From contig OY856412.1 in NCBI GenBank assembly GCA_963693085.1, forward strand, positions 1,128,054,244 through 1,128,118,243: a stretch of 64,000 nucleotides of DNA. The letters are read 5' to 3'. The stretch is from Alisma plantago-aquatica. Taxonomy: Eukaryota > Streptophyta > Magnoliopsida > Alismatales > Alismataceae. Positions 10,446-21,139 of the stretch are shown one piece after another (position 1 is the first letter of the stretch; each line of letters begins with the position of its first letter). The notes beneath the pieces are model-generated. The model was not told where the DNA came from and did no database searches. It saw only the letters and a program-made list of their open reading frames with translations. A program made the position numbers and the translations under genes.

Positions 10446-11935
10446 GAAGGGTAGTATGTAGAAGAATTTCTTGGGTAGACAAATCTTTGAGGACCACCCT
10501 TATAGTTTCTTTGGTTTCGATTATAATTTCTTTGTAATCCAGGTGGTCATCTATTGGAAGACCCACCTTGTGTCTAGTATTGCGGGTTGGCAGTTCCCGC
10601 AGGATTCCCATATTGAAAACTGGGGTGGTTTCTTGGTTGATCTGGATTATAGTATACTTGGCCTGGTATGGAGTGGATAGAATTCACTTGATCTGGTAGC
10701 TAATCCTCGGGATGTTCAATAATTGGTTCATATTGTAGTTGCGGTGTTTGTAGATCCATCATCACATTATATAGGAGACCACATGATAATGTGGGGTGAT
10801 CGGATGCATGACAAGCTTCACAAGTCTTAGTGGTTTCTTTGACTTGTTGAACTTGGGAGTTCTTCTTTCTATCGTATTCCCCAAATGATGTTTCAAGAAC
10901 TTGTTGCTTATGAGCTATGGTTTTTAGAGCTTCGGCGATGGCTTTCAACTCTATAGATTCCTCAGCTTTACAAACCTTTAGAACTCCTCCGGTAGATGGC
11001 CTTCCCCAATTAGATTGGTTCTCAGCTCCGAGTGTGACAATCTTCCAGGTATCTTCATAATTCTTTCGCATGAAATTCCCCCCAGATGAGGAATCCAAAA
11101 ACTTCTTAATGTCATCACTTACTCCTCTATATAATGTTTCTATGAGCTGATGTTGTGAGATTCCGTGATGTGGACATTTCCTCAGTAATTCCTTAAATCT
11201 TTCCCAGGACTCTGCCAGTGACTCTCTAGGGAGTTGGGAAAAACAGTTAATCTATCCCCTAATCTCGTAAGTCAATGAAGGAGGAAATAACTTTTCTAGA
11301 AACTTTTCTTCCAAGGGAGCCCAGGTGGTGATTGGCTCTCCATCTAAAGAGTTATACCAGCTTAATGCCCTTCTAAACAGAGTGAAGTTGAAAATTTGAA
11401 GCATGATTGCATCATTAGTAGCTCCGGCCTGTGGTACCAATTGATAGAGTGTCTTGAATCACATCATATGATCCATGCAATCCTATCCAGCGTTCCCAGA
11501 GAATGAGATGCCTTGCATGATTTGGATCCATTGTGTTCAGATCTCAAAGTTAGGAGCGTTGATGAGCAGTGGCTAGACTGGGTGATTATCTTTAGAGTTC
11601 TTAGGAACATTGTAATCCTAAAGCTGCTTATTCCTTATCAAAAGTTGAGCAACTGATGTGGCTGCTTCATTTTTAGCTTGGATACGGGCTTGCTCTTTAG
11701 CACAAATTTCAGCTTGGATTTGAGCACATGTATTGACGATGAGTTGTGTTCTCTAAGCTGCTAAGGCTGTGTTGACTCTTTCCATTACCAAGGCAACTTA
11801 GCATTGTTCTTTAGCCATCTTTTTGGCCTGTTGGTGGTTGAGTTTGATGCGTCTGTGGAAGTTTCATTCTACCTTAGAGTCATACTCTGGTTCAGGGGAG
11901 AATCTGCAGTTTTGCATACACATTTCCTACATGAG
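10446..11935 (-). pseudogene. Athila-B gag
   Basis: Minus-strand capsid-like gag. It shows the retrotransposon gag core FTLFRRALSWYNSL...ITTWAPLEEKFLEKLFPP, then ESLAESWERFKELLRKCPHH and QLIETLYRGVSDDIKKFLDS, and ends with a CX2CX4HX4C zinc knuckle (CEACHASDHPTLSC near 10790-10830). The N-terminal part near 11935-11500 has several stops. The open stretches are 11440-11252 and 11098-10700. It would package RNA in virus-like particles, but the frame is broken here. Confidence 0.82.
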
Positions 11936-12067
11936 TAGAAGAAAAATCACACTTTAGATGGTATGGAAAAATGATGGAAGTAAAAAGATATGAAGTAGTT
12001 ATCAAGGTAAAATGTAAAATCATAATCAACCAGAAAGTTTGACAAATGGAATTAAAATGTTCCGTTG

Positions 12068-12085
12068 TCCCCGGCAACGGTGCCA
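12068..12085 (-). other. Primer binding site of Athila-B (tRNA-Asp type)
   Basis: Minus strand TGGCACCGTTGCCGGGGA, 5 bp downstream of the LTR end. It matches the Athila/Tat primer site complementary to tRNA-Asp except for one G-to-A change. Confidence 0.85.
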
Positions 12086-13312
12086 ATTTTTGATGGAGCC
12101 TCCACTCACATGGAGTTGCGTGCACCACAAAAAATCCTAGAGATAGTAGGTCTCTAAGTTTAGCCTTTCGTGTTCTATAATAAGATCTCCACCCACGTAT
12201 GCTAAGATACATGGAAGTCTTATTGTAGTACAGTTGAGGGTCAAATCCACGAGACAACGGTCTTGTTAAGAGTCTAACAAGATCAAAAATGTTATGATTC
12301 CACTTATCTACTTAAGAGTTGATATCTAGATCAAAGAGTGTATTTGATGATTAAACTAGAGGGCAAAGAAAGTAAATACCAGGAAAGTAAACTTAAGGTT
12401 GTAAACAATATTTGAAAATCACTAGGATGTGATCGAGTTTCACCACCACTACACATGGATCAAAACATACATCATAATAACATGGCTTGCAAAGAAAAGA
12501 GTCTAAACAATTAGTATCTTTGTAGACTTAGCTTCCTTTCGGATAACCAACTATGAGAAACGTGGGAGTATTGCAATGCCAGCCATCCCCGAATGAATGG
12601 TCACTTACATTGTATCACTCCCTTCACAAAGTGTGTTCCTCGACCTGTCAAGGTTGTACTTTCATATGTCAACTGATTCCATTTCATAGTATGAAAGTAC
12701 AACGATGGAAGTGAGTTTACTCCACTCTTTGAAAAGTGATCCTAGATACCAAAATAGATATATGGTGACTACATACATCAAGAACCAACATACAATCGAT
12801 AATCGAATCTAAAAGCACAAACGTAGACAATTCGTACTAGTAGATAATAGATAACACAAGTTGGTGATCAAGAAACTAGAATTCATTAAACGATTGATGT
12901 TGAACTGAAAAGATAGTATTTCTCTATTGCAAACTCATGAATTACAATGCACGAAATGAAAACATGGGTAGCGGGGCTACTCCCCACACCCTGGTGTATG
13001 GTACTATTCTCTCATGGCAAGAACAAAGAAGGAGACATGAGAAGATAAGGAAAACATCATCTCCACGTAGGGGGGAGGAAGGTTGATCCCTTGGAGTAGA
13101 GAACAACTATCTCCACACTGCGTGGTTGCTTTGGTGATGAGTCCTTCACTCCCCACTTTCTATGTCGATGAAGGAGAAAGTAGGCCTATAGATGGAGTGT
13201 GGATCTTAGACCGACAACCTTGGGGTGAAGGATGAAGGAGGAAATAGCTCTGGAACAAGTGAGGCAGCCTTTGGGCGTCCAAGAATTGATGCGTAATGAG
13301 GACCCCTTGGGT

Positions 13313-13324
13313 CCTATTTATAGG
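13313..13324 (-). promoter_or_regulatory. TATA box of the Athila-B LTR
   Basis: Minus strand CCTATAAATAGG, directly downstream of the U3 tandem repeats. The same box in the same context occurs on the plus strand at 46488-46495 in the second copy of this LTR. Confidence 0.7.
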
Positions 13325-13369
13325 CTCCAAAGGGGTCTTGAATGGTCTTGAGTCATATGGATCCTCATA

Positions 13370-13715
13370 GTTTGGAGACCATTTGGACTCATTTGGTCTT
13401 GGGACTGTTTGGCCTTCATATGGTCTTGGGACCATTTGGGTTCATGCGGTCTTGGGACCGTTTGGGTTCATACAGTCTTGGGACCGTTTGGCTTTCATTT
13501 GGTCTTAGGACCGTTTGGCTTCATACGGTCTTGGGACCATTTGGCTTCATACGGTCTTGGGACCGGTTGGCCTTCATACGGTCTTGGGACCGGTTGGCCT
13601 TAATATAATCTTGGGACTGGTTGGCCTTCATACGGTTTGGAGACCGTTTGAACTCTTCCTGGTTTGGAAATCGTTTGGGGTTCTTCACGGTCTTGGGACC
13701 GGTTGAGTTCTTTTG
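13370..13715. repeat. 27-bp tandem array in Athila-B U3
   Basis: About 12 units of 26-28 bp with consensus GGTCTTGGGACC followed by a GTTTGGCTTCATAC-like tail. The 12-mer carries inverted GGTC/GACC ends. It creates repeat-encoded frames on both strands (for example repeated SWDR or VLGPFGF) that are not genes. Confidence 0.9.
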
Positions 13716-13878
13716 CAATTTTTTTGTGTTTTTCTGTAAGAAGAAAGCGGAAAATATCAGTTTATTGGTATATTCATAGTAAAGTAGAAAGTTAAGTATT
13801 CTATCTAATTTATCTAAGAAAAAGCATGGGAAGATAAGAAAAACTAGTAAGAGAACATCACAAAATGGGAGGTTATCA

Positions 13879-14483
13879 TCTACCCTAGAGTTAGAAAATT
13901 AGCAATGTATGCAAACCATGGTGCTTGTGTGGACGATAAAGCAAAACGTTTCTCAATAGGCAATTGGTCTTCAATAGGAAATAAATCTCCAACATCTATA
14001 GTCAACCTAGATAGATGATTAGAAACATTGTTCTCTGTCCCCTTCTTATCCTGGATTTCAAGATCAAACTCTTATAGAAGCAATATCCAACGGATGAGAT
14101 GAGGTTTGGCATCTTTCTTGTTGAGAAAATACTTTATGGCAGCATGATCTATATACATGATTACCTTGGATCCTACCAAGTACTGTATGAATTTGTCAAA
14201 AGCGTATAATATAGCAAGCACCTCCTTCTCGGTGGTTGTATAATTAATTTGTGCCTCATCTAATGTCTTGCTTGCATAGTATATGGCATGAAGCTTCTTA
14301 TCTTTCCACTATCTGAGAACTGCCCCTACTACATAGTCACTCGCATCACACATTAATTCAAAAGGAGCACTCCATTCCGGTGGTTGGATGATTGGGGCTG
14401 AAACAAGAGCTTCTTTGAGCTTGTTGAAAGCTGTATGGAAGTCATCATTGAATATGAATTCAACATCTTTTGCAAGCAATTTA
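13879..14483 (-). pseudogene. Athila-A RNase H, left of the nested element
   Basis: Minus strand: KLLAKDVEFIFNDDFHTAF, LKEALVSAPIIQPPEWSAPF and ELMCDASDYVVGAVLR (RNase H start), then a Y-S-K-T-L-D-E-A-type stretch and IQDKKGTENNVSNHLSRL, ending with APWFAYIANFLTLG near 13885, where Athila-B begins. It is fused upstream to the first 484 bp of the Athila-A LTR at 14483/14484. Its natural continuation (LELTYQQKKKFF) is at about 7055, across Athila-B. Confidence 0.82.
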
Positions 14484-14967
14484 GTTCTACTGAAACTGAT
14501 AGAGACACAACGTTTCTTCCTTTGGACACGTCGTGTTCTGGTCTTTGACAGTTGATCTAAGTGTAAGGCACACGACACCTCTGAATTAAAACACGCCGTG
14601 TACATTACCAGAAACATATAGTTGACTTTGAAATCCCAGGTACACGTCGTGTACTTTTTCTCTTCGGCTGGAATGCATGGCCAACGCACACGCCGTGTCT
14701 TAATTTAGACACGCCATGTGCGTTACTATTTGAACAAAAATAAGACTCTGAATGGTCTGCAAATCGTGGAGAAATCCCAATGATGTCAGAGTTGAGTTGG
14801 GCTATCTCCAATTTGATCATTTTTAAGCATATCCGCAATACACATCAGGCGATAAGCAAAATAATAAAAAGGTGGCAAGAATAATATGAATAGAGGATAA
14901 TGAAAACAAAATGAACTAAATTTGTGTGTGAAATCATATAAGAAGTTGATGTGGAAATCACACACCA
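14484..14967 (-). repeat. 5' LTR fragment of Athila-A
   Basis: Homologous to 1701-2215. It begins at TGGTGTGTGATTTCC next to the target duplication and stops at 14484, where RNase H coding begins. Three intact or partial dyad-motif pairs remain. A short internal deletion relative to the 3' LTR removes most of one pair. Confidence 0.85.
14504..14722. repeat. Paired dyad-motif array in the Athila-A 5' LTR fragment
   Basis: Motif copies near 14504, 14526, 14570, 14591, 14642, 14688 and 14708. This is the counterpart of the array at 1721-1968, with point changes such as GACACAACGTTTC and one copy lost. Confidence 0.72.
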
Positions 14968-14972
14968 TCTAA
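14968..14972. repeat. Target-site duplication, right copy (TCTAA)
   Basis: Identical to 601-605. It lies between the Athila-A LTR start and copia-A RT coding. Confidence 0.88.
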
Positions 14973-17302
14973 CTTAGTCTAAGAAGCCTTTTGGATCTAT
15001 CTCTATAGATATTTATCCCCAAGCTGTAGGATGTTTCTCCTAAGTCTTTCATAGAAAATGTATTTCCCAGCCATGTCTGTACCTTTTGTATAGTAGGGAT
15101 TCATTCCCCGTCAATGGTATATCATCTACATACAATATGAGGAATATCACTATGCTCCCACTTACCTTCTTATACACACAAGGTTCATCTTCATTTTGAA
15201 TAAAGCCATACTCTTTTATTGTCTCATCAAAATGAAGATTCCAGTTCTGAGATGCTTGCTTCAATCGATAAATTGATCTTTGTAGCTTACATAATTTATT
15301 TGCATCCTTTGGATTGATAAGACCCTCAGGTTGTATCATATACACATCCTTGAGAAGATTCCTGTTAAGGAATGTAGTTTTAACATCCATCTGCCAAATT
15401 TCATAGTTATGATAAGTTGCAATAGCAAGCATGATCCTGATGGATTTAGCCATGTCCACTGGAGAAAAGGTTTCATCATAGTCAACACCTTGAACTTGTA
15501 TTAAACCCTTTGCAACCAATCTATCCTTACAGGTTTTGTACTTTACCATCCATGTCAGTCTTCTTCTTGAAGACCCACTTGCACTCTATGGGTTTCACCC
15601 CTTTAGGTGGATCCACCAAAGTCCATACTTTGTTGGTATACATGGATGCCATCTCATATCTCATGGCCTCAAAAAATTTCTCACACTCTGGTCCCCCAAT
15701 AGCATCTTGATAGAATATTGGCTCATCATATATGATCGACTCACTGCCTTCCTGAGTTACAAGATATCTAAATGTTTCAGCCTCAAAGCATGTCCTATTA
15801 GATCTACAAGGCTCTTATGTTACTTAAGGAATTTGAGATTCCACAACACTTTTTGATTCTCTTGGTTCCTCTTGTTCATCTATCGATTCAAAGTTTTGTT
15901 GTTGGTCTCAAACCTTACAGAGTTCCACTTCTCTAACTAATTCCTTTGCAAATGAAATCCATCTCAAGAAATGCATCATCCCTGACAACAAACACTTTGT
16001 TGTCAGATTGGTAATAAAAGTAATATCCTCTAGTTTCTTTAGGATATCCAACAAAATAATATTTATCTAATTTTGGGCTAAGATTTTTGGGAAACATTTT
16101 CTTGACATAAGCTTCACATCTCCAAATCCTCATAAAAGACATTTTGGGACGCTTCCCATTTCATATCTCATATGGTGTCTTTTGAACCGATTTAGATGGC
16201 ACTCTATTTAGTGTATATGTGGTGGTATGTAGAGCATAACCTCAGAAGGTAGTTAGAAGCTCAGTTAAACTCATCATAGATTGCACCATATCTGGTAATG
16301 TGCGATTCCTTCTTTTTGATAGACCATTATGTTGAGGTGTTCCAGGTGGAGTCCATTGGGATGCAATCCGATGGGCTCTAAGAAGATTCTCAAACTCGTG
16401 GTTTAAGTATTCTCCACCTTGATCAGAATGAAGTGCCTTAATACTTTTACCAAGTTGGTTTTGTACTTCATTCATAAACTCCTTGAACCTGTCAAGAGTT
16501 TTTTTACGTTTATTAGTGAAGGTAATGAATGACTGATACCCACCTCTAGTGGTTGTTCTAAAAGGTCCGCACTCATTAGTATGTATGAGTCCTAACAGAT
16601 CACTGGTCCTTTCATTGTTACCAGTGAAAGAGGTCTAAGCCTTCTTGCCTAATGAACAAGATTCACATGTCTCTATCAAATCCAAATAAAAAGATTCTGG
16701 ATAACCATATTTATGGAGTATAGATATGTGATTCAGTATTAATGTTATATACATCTATTTTTAGATATAACAAATAAAGACCATAAGACATTGGGCACTT
16801 CCATAAAAGATCCCATCTTTTGAAATAGAACACCGACCATTTTTAATGTAGAATTCAAATGCATCCTTGTCCATAAAAGATAAATAAATGATGTTTCTAT
16901 ATATACCAAGAAAATAATAGTAGTTCTTTAACTCTATTATAAGCCCTATGGGTAGAGATATACTATACGTTCCAATTGCGCTGGCCGCCACTCTTGTGTC
17001 ATTAGCAACTCACAGTTCCACCTCGCTTTTTCCCAAAGGCCTACTTCTTTTCAGATCCTGCATATGAGAACATATGTGAGATCCACATCCAGTATCTAGT
17101 ACCCATGACGATGAAGTAGATAGGTTTATCTCAATAATGTATATACCTAAAGTGGAGATCCCCATCCCCATCCCCATCCCTATCTTCTTCTTCCTAAATG
17201 CCTTCAAGTACAAAGGATGAGTTCCTCTTGTACTTTTCTTTCTCCTTATCTTGAATGTTGAAGATGTGGGTTTATTCTTGACCTTAGAAGTCTTCTCAGA
17301 GC
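14973..17302 (-). pseudogene. copia-A Pol: protease, integrase, reverse transcriptase
   Basis: Ty1/copia polyprotein on the minus strand. Protease: SSSWVLDTGCGSHICSHMQD (DTG, about 17110). GAG-pre-integrase: DAFEFYIKNGRCSISKDGIF. Integrase: zinc-binding CESCSLGKKA, core HTNECGPF (the first catalytic D is N here), HSDQGGEYLNHEF (D kept) and NGLSKRRNRTL (the catalytic E is K here). Integrase C-terminal: KNLSPKLDKYYFVGYPKETR. RT: NKVWTLVDPPKGVKPIECKW, ETFSPVDMAKSIRIMLAIA, WQMDVKTTFLNRNL, SIYRLKQASQNWNLHFDE, and the intact box LILYVDDIPLTG. Stops are scattered. The upstream end stops at the chromovirus LTR and the downstream end at Athila-A. Confidence 0.92.
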
Positions 17303-17844
17303 TTGTTTGGTTGATGTTTGTGTTTTATGGAGAGGTTTTGGTGCAAATTGCAATTTACCCAAGTTAGGGGCTGATATGCAAGTTTGCCACCTCTAGTGTG
17401 TTCCTTCTCTCTCTTGGAATCATCTAGAGGAGTGAGAGAGAGATGGGTACCTTGGTTGAATCTTGGCTGAGTGGTGACATCCTTGGTGATGTTTTTAACT
17501 CGTGTTTTAGGTGTATCTTACACCTAGGAGTGTTGTCTCGGGCTTGAGAGACTTGGAGAGGCCTTGTATCGGGCGTGGATGTCTCGAGGAGACCTCCTAT
17601 TAGTTTTATGATGTTTCTAGATGCACCATATCCATTTTTGGATCTGGGGTTTCATCACTATCAGTTTGTGAAGGGAGGAGGAGATGTGTATCGGCCTTGA
17701 CCTAGGAAGGGGGCTTCGTGGGCAAGGCATGGTTCTTATCACCTTGTTGCATGGTGTTGCATGTGGCCCTTCTTCGTGGACACATGTCATCTAGAGTTCC
17801 TTGGTGGTGACACCCTTCCTTTGTTCTCTCTTTCAGCTCTCTTG

Positions 17845-17853
17845 TATATATAC
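17845..17853 (+). promoter_or_regulatory. TATA box, left chromovirus LTR
   Basis: TATATATAC in the LTR, with an equivalent TATATATAC at 25838-25846 in the other copy. Confidence 0.55.
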
Positions 17854-19491
17854 TTCTTTCTCTCCATGCAAGAGAATCCTTTAGCCATCTTTTCTTTCCT
17901 CTTCCTTGGTGGATGAGCCTAAGCTTGTGGTGTGCTCTTTTCATCTTATTCCTTGGTAAACCATGATCCTTAGCTCGTATTTCTCTTTCTTTCTTCTTCT
18001 CGGCCATGGACCTTGGTTGCTTGTCTTTCCCTCTCATGATCTCCTAACCTTGGTCCTATATCTTCTTGGAGGTGTTGTGGAGATCGAGCTAGAAGGATCT
18101 CCTTCTACCTTGAGCTTGGGAAGCTCGAAGCTTGGTGATGATCCTTGAGGAAGATTATATAACTTTAAACCCACTATGCTATTATCAACTTTTACTTGTT
18201 ATCTTGCCCTTGATCTATGGCTCGTTATTGCTTGCATGCTAGTCACTTTTCCTTGGTAGCTTTGTTTTCTATTTTGGGAAAATGAGCTTGCTTAGTTTCT
18301 ACTTGTGTTTCACCTTATTTTACCTTGTTTATAATGCTGTCTTGAGGTTGAAGATGAAGTGGCTGACATTCTTGAGAGGTTGACATGCTGTGAGGCCAAT
18401 ATGTTTGGGTGGATGTCACAACTTGTGATGCCCCTGGCGGTTACCCTGGTGGTAGGTTGTAACGATTCTTGAGAGGTTTAGGTCAACACAATTTGATGTT
18501 TTTAGATCATCAGGCCTTTAGGAATGAGTGGGACGATGTTAGATGAGGGTGATAGTTTGTTGGTGGCTATTGAATCGATGTGGTGTTGGATCGTGATGCG
18601 AAGGGGTGTTGCCTGATATGCCTTGGGCCATCAAAACTTGGCATTGCAGTCATAGATGTGTTGCTTGAATTGTTGCTAAACCTTAAGGGGATCATCACTT
18701 TGCTATTTTGATACCCTAGAATGTTGTTAATAGGATAGGTGTTCGATACACCTTGTTGTCTGATATCTGAGCATTACTGAGCCATAACGGTGGAGGTGTT
18801 GCTACTGAAATATCTAGGGTTGCGTCGCCCGGCACACTTGTGACCTATCACATCATTGTGCTAACCCAAGATGTCGATGCCCATTTTTCCTTGGAGGCAT
18901 TACCCAATACACTCTGTGGCCGACACCCTCTCTTTGAGGTGTTATGCCTAACACGACCATGGTGATACCTAAAACAGATACATACCTTGGACAGATAGAC
19001 CGATACCCTGCATTGGCCTGGATCCCTGACACCTTTGAGGGACAAACTGATACCATAGGTGTAAACCCTAATCAGTACCTTGTCGTGGTGGTTGAGACAT
19101 ACCATGTTGATGCTAGGGTCTCATAGCAATGTTGTGATACCCTATGGAATAGTTGTATGAAGAGTGTTGAGTTATGTTTCTATACCACATAACATGTTTT
19201 ATATTGTTACTGAGAAACATGCTTCTATGTCTCATAACACATCTCATAATGATGATGAAAGTGATTACCTAAGGGTGGTTGTTGATCCAACCTTGTAAAC
19301 CCTAATTGGATAATGTGAAACCCTAATTGTTATGATGTAAAATGTATGATGTGATATGTATGACATGAGTCCTATGAGATGATGATGTTGATGATGCATT
19401 ACCTTCTTGTTATCAGTTTCTAACCATGCAGGAGACACCAATTGATGTACATAGCTAGGTATGAGCTATGATGGTTATGATGAGTTGGAAT

Positions 19492-19590
19492 GGTGCTTGT
19501 GATGGACATTGGTCCTTGTGATGGACGTTTGTCCTTATGATGGACATTGGTCCTTGTTATGAACATTGGTCCTTGTGATGGACACTGGTG
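19492..19590. repeat. Short minisatellite in the left chromovirus LTR
   Basis: Five units of about 21 bp, variants of TCCTTGTGATGGACATTGG. The corresponding array in the right LTR is at 27498-27585, with about four units. Confidence 0.8.
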
Positions 19591-19904
19591 AATAGTAGGC
19601 ATAAAGATACATGATGTGATGAGATCACCCTGAATATGTTTAAATTTGTTCTAAGGATGAGTTATGTACTATTTATGTAGATCTTGTTTAAAGGTTATAC
19701 GTTGTAACTTGATTGATGCTTAAAGATGTTTAAATTCATCTAATTATTCAAGTGAAATATAATAATGTAGTTTTCCCTATGCCATAGATCCATTCCAGTG
19801 TCAACTTTATTGTTGGATTGTGAAACAATTTTAACTCGGAGTGCATATTTTTGAATATGCGGGTACAGGTCGAGTAATTCCTTGTATCCTTAAATACATG
19901 ATGT

Positions 19905-20075
19905 GTGAGATGACCATGTGTGAGTCGATCTCATTGTGATGTGGACGACCATGCGTGAGCCACTCCTTTTGTTAGAATCTCCATGCAAGAGTCTATTCTT
20001 CTAGCACCGTACCTATCCCAAGGTGGGCTAGTTATGATTATATATGTGGATAGTCATGCGTGAGCCAATCCCTAG
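19905..20075. repeat. Spaced ATGCGTGAGCCA-like motifs in the left LTR
   Basis: Variants of CCATGCGTGAGCCA recur about every 40-60 bp (near 19911, 19949, 19981 and 20050). The same spacing is seen at 27905-28070 in the right LTR. Confidence 0.6.
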
Positions 20076-21014
20076 AATTGATTATACGTCATTATTATAG
20101 TTGACTGATATGTCTCTACGGTGTTTTCTCTTATGCTGACCAAGAGGTGTGGTGAGGTCATGGATTCTGACTATTCCAGTAGACCTTGTATGGCACTGAT
20201 TTCAACTTGTCAAGTGGTCGATTGGATTTGGGTGGTACGAATCAAATCCTCAGGGCATAATGAAATACGTAATCAGGCGTGTAGTATAATTGTGTATGAT
20301 CAAATATGAAAACATTGGTTGAGCCCTTTCTTGATCTTTATATTATGTTGCTTATAGAAAATATACATGTTCTTCATATTCCTTTTATATTATTAAGATG
20401 TTTCATAATTCAATAGTAATTGCCCTTCCTGTTAACAATGATTACCTGCTTCATCTTCGTTCTATTTATACTGCTGCTCAATTTATCTTATCTATGATAA
20501 TAATAAACATGGGGGTGAGTTATATCTCTTTTTGAGATTTGGAATCTCACCCCCTGGGTTTCCCACACCCTTTTTAGGTAGACGAGCACAAAGAGGTAGA
20601 GATTGAGCAGAGGATGCTGAGTAGCCGCCAGAGGAGAAGTAGCTGATAAGGTTGGAAGTGCTTCTAGATGGCTTTAGTTGATAGAGTCCTAGAGTTGTCC
20701 ATGCACACTTGGGTCTTTGGGAATGTTTTGTAGATATTTTGTGAACATGATTTCTTTATGTGCCCTTTGCATACTAGATATGGTGGAATCATGTATATAT
20801 GTTCTAGAAAAATTATTTGGTTATAGGTTGACAACATGCCTTGTCTATGCTTTGAGGCATGAAAAGGCTTATATGTGAAGGTTCTTACTGTTTGTATGTT
20901 TTATGAAAAAGGTTTTAATATTTAGCATTTTCCTAGTAATCTGTTCGTTAATCTTTCTTTCATGGTTATGTTTTGAGTAATCTCAATTTGTGTGGCAATT
21001 GGTTTCACATTAGG

Positions 21015-21022
21015 TGGTATCA
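21015..21022 (+). other. Degenerate primer binding site of the chromovirus
   Basis: TGGTATCA lies 5 bp after the LTR end. It matches the first bases of the usual tRNA-iMet site TGGTATCAGAGC, then diverges. Confidence 0.6.
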
Positions 21023-21139
21023 TGTTTTTAGGTTTGCTGAGTCTACACAGACCTAGGACTAGGGTTTGTGTCTGTTCTAGTGTCCTCCAGTCTATCTTAT
21101 AGTCACTTCTGCTTATGCAAAAGAAGAGAAGGCTTAAAG

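Larger units (their letters stand above)
7074..13878 (-). mobile_element. Athila-B, 3'-truncated, nested in Athila-A
   Basis: A second Athila-type element on the minus strand. Order: 5' LTR (13878 to 12091), PBS (12085 to 12068), gag (about 11935 to 10700), protease ORF (10297 to 9170), RT and RNase H (9137 to about 7600), and the start of integrase (about 7600 to 7074). It is cut inside the integrase zinc-finger region and joined to the Athila-A integrase. Its LTR is unrelated in sequence to the Athila-A LTR, so the two are different families. Its 3' LTR is absent from the window, consistent with a deletion that removed its 3' end close to its insertion point. Confidence 0.8.
12091..13878 (-). 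repeat. 5' LTR of Athila-B (1788 bp)
   Basis: Starts on the minus strand with TGATAACC (13878) and ends with CCATCA (12091) just before the PBS. The U3 part contains the 27-bp tandem array, followed by a TATA box at 13313-13324 and transcribed R/U5. A partial, opposite-strand copy of the first half is at 45954-46852. The flank TCTAC (13879-13883) may be the target duplication, but the partner site is deleted. Confidence 0.82.
606..14967 (-). mobile_element. Athila-A, Ty3/gypsy element inserted in copia-A
   Basis: Minus-strand Athila-type LTR retrotransposon bounded by TG...CA termini and a 5-bp TCTAA duplication. In transcription order it holds a truncated 5' LTR (14967 to 14484), part of RNase H (14483 to 13879), the nested Athila-B (13878 to about 7074), integrase (about 7073 to 5850), a post-integrase region with a motif array and an Athila-type ORF (5700 to 3458), a 3'UTR, a polypurine tract (2235 to 2216) and a 3' LTR (2215 to 606). 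Its own PBS, gag, protease and RT are missing: the 5' LTR jumps straight into RNase H. The assignment rests on integrase and RNase H similarity, the Athila-style 3' end and the post-pol ORF. Confidence 0.85.
17303..21009 (+). repeat. Left LTR of the chromovirus
   Basis: Direct repeat of 25297-28999, beginning GCTTGTTTGGTTGATG and ending GGTTTCACA. A TATA box is likely at 17845-17853. It contains the short minisatellite at 19492-19590 and spaced ATGCGTGAGCCA-like motifs around 19910-20075. The right LTR has about 30 more bp upstream (from TGTTGGAGGC at 25267), suggesting that the left LTR has lost its first bases. No gene is present in it. Confidence 0.85.

Noticed and set aside
13370..13715. 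Regular short repeats resembling a CRISPR array
   Set aside because: The units are directly contiguous with no unique spacers, and the sequence is plant nuclear. It is a minisatellite in an LTR.
13342..13718. Long frames on both strands that look like repeat proteins
   Set aside because: They are translations of the 27-bp LTR tandem array. The unit is close to a multiple of 3, so several frames stay open.
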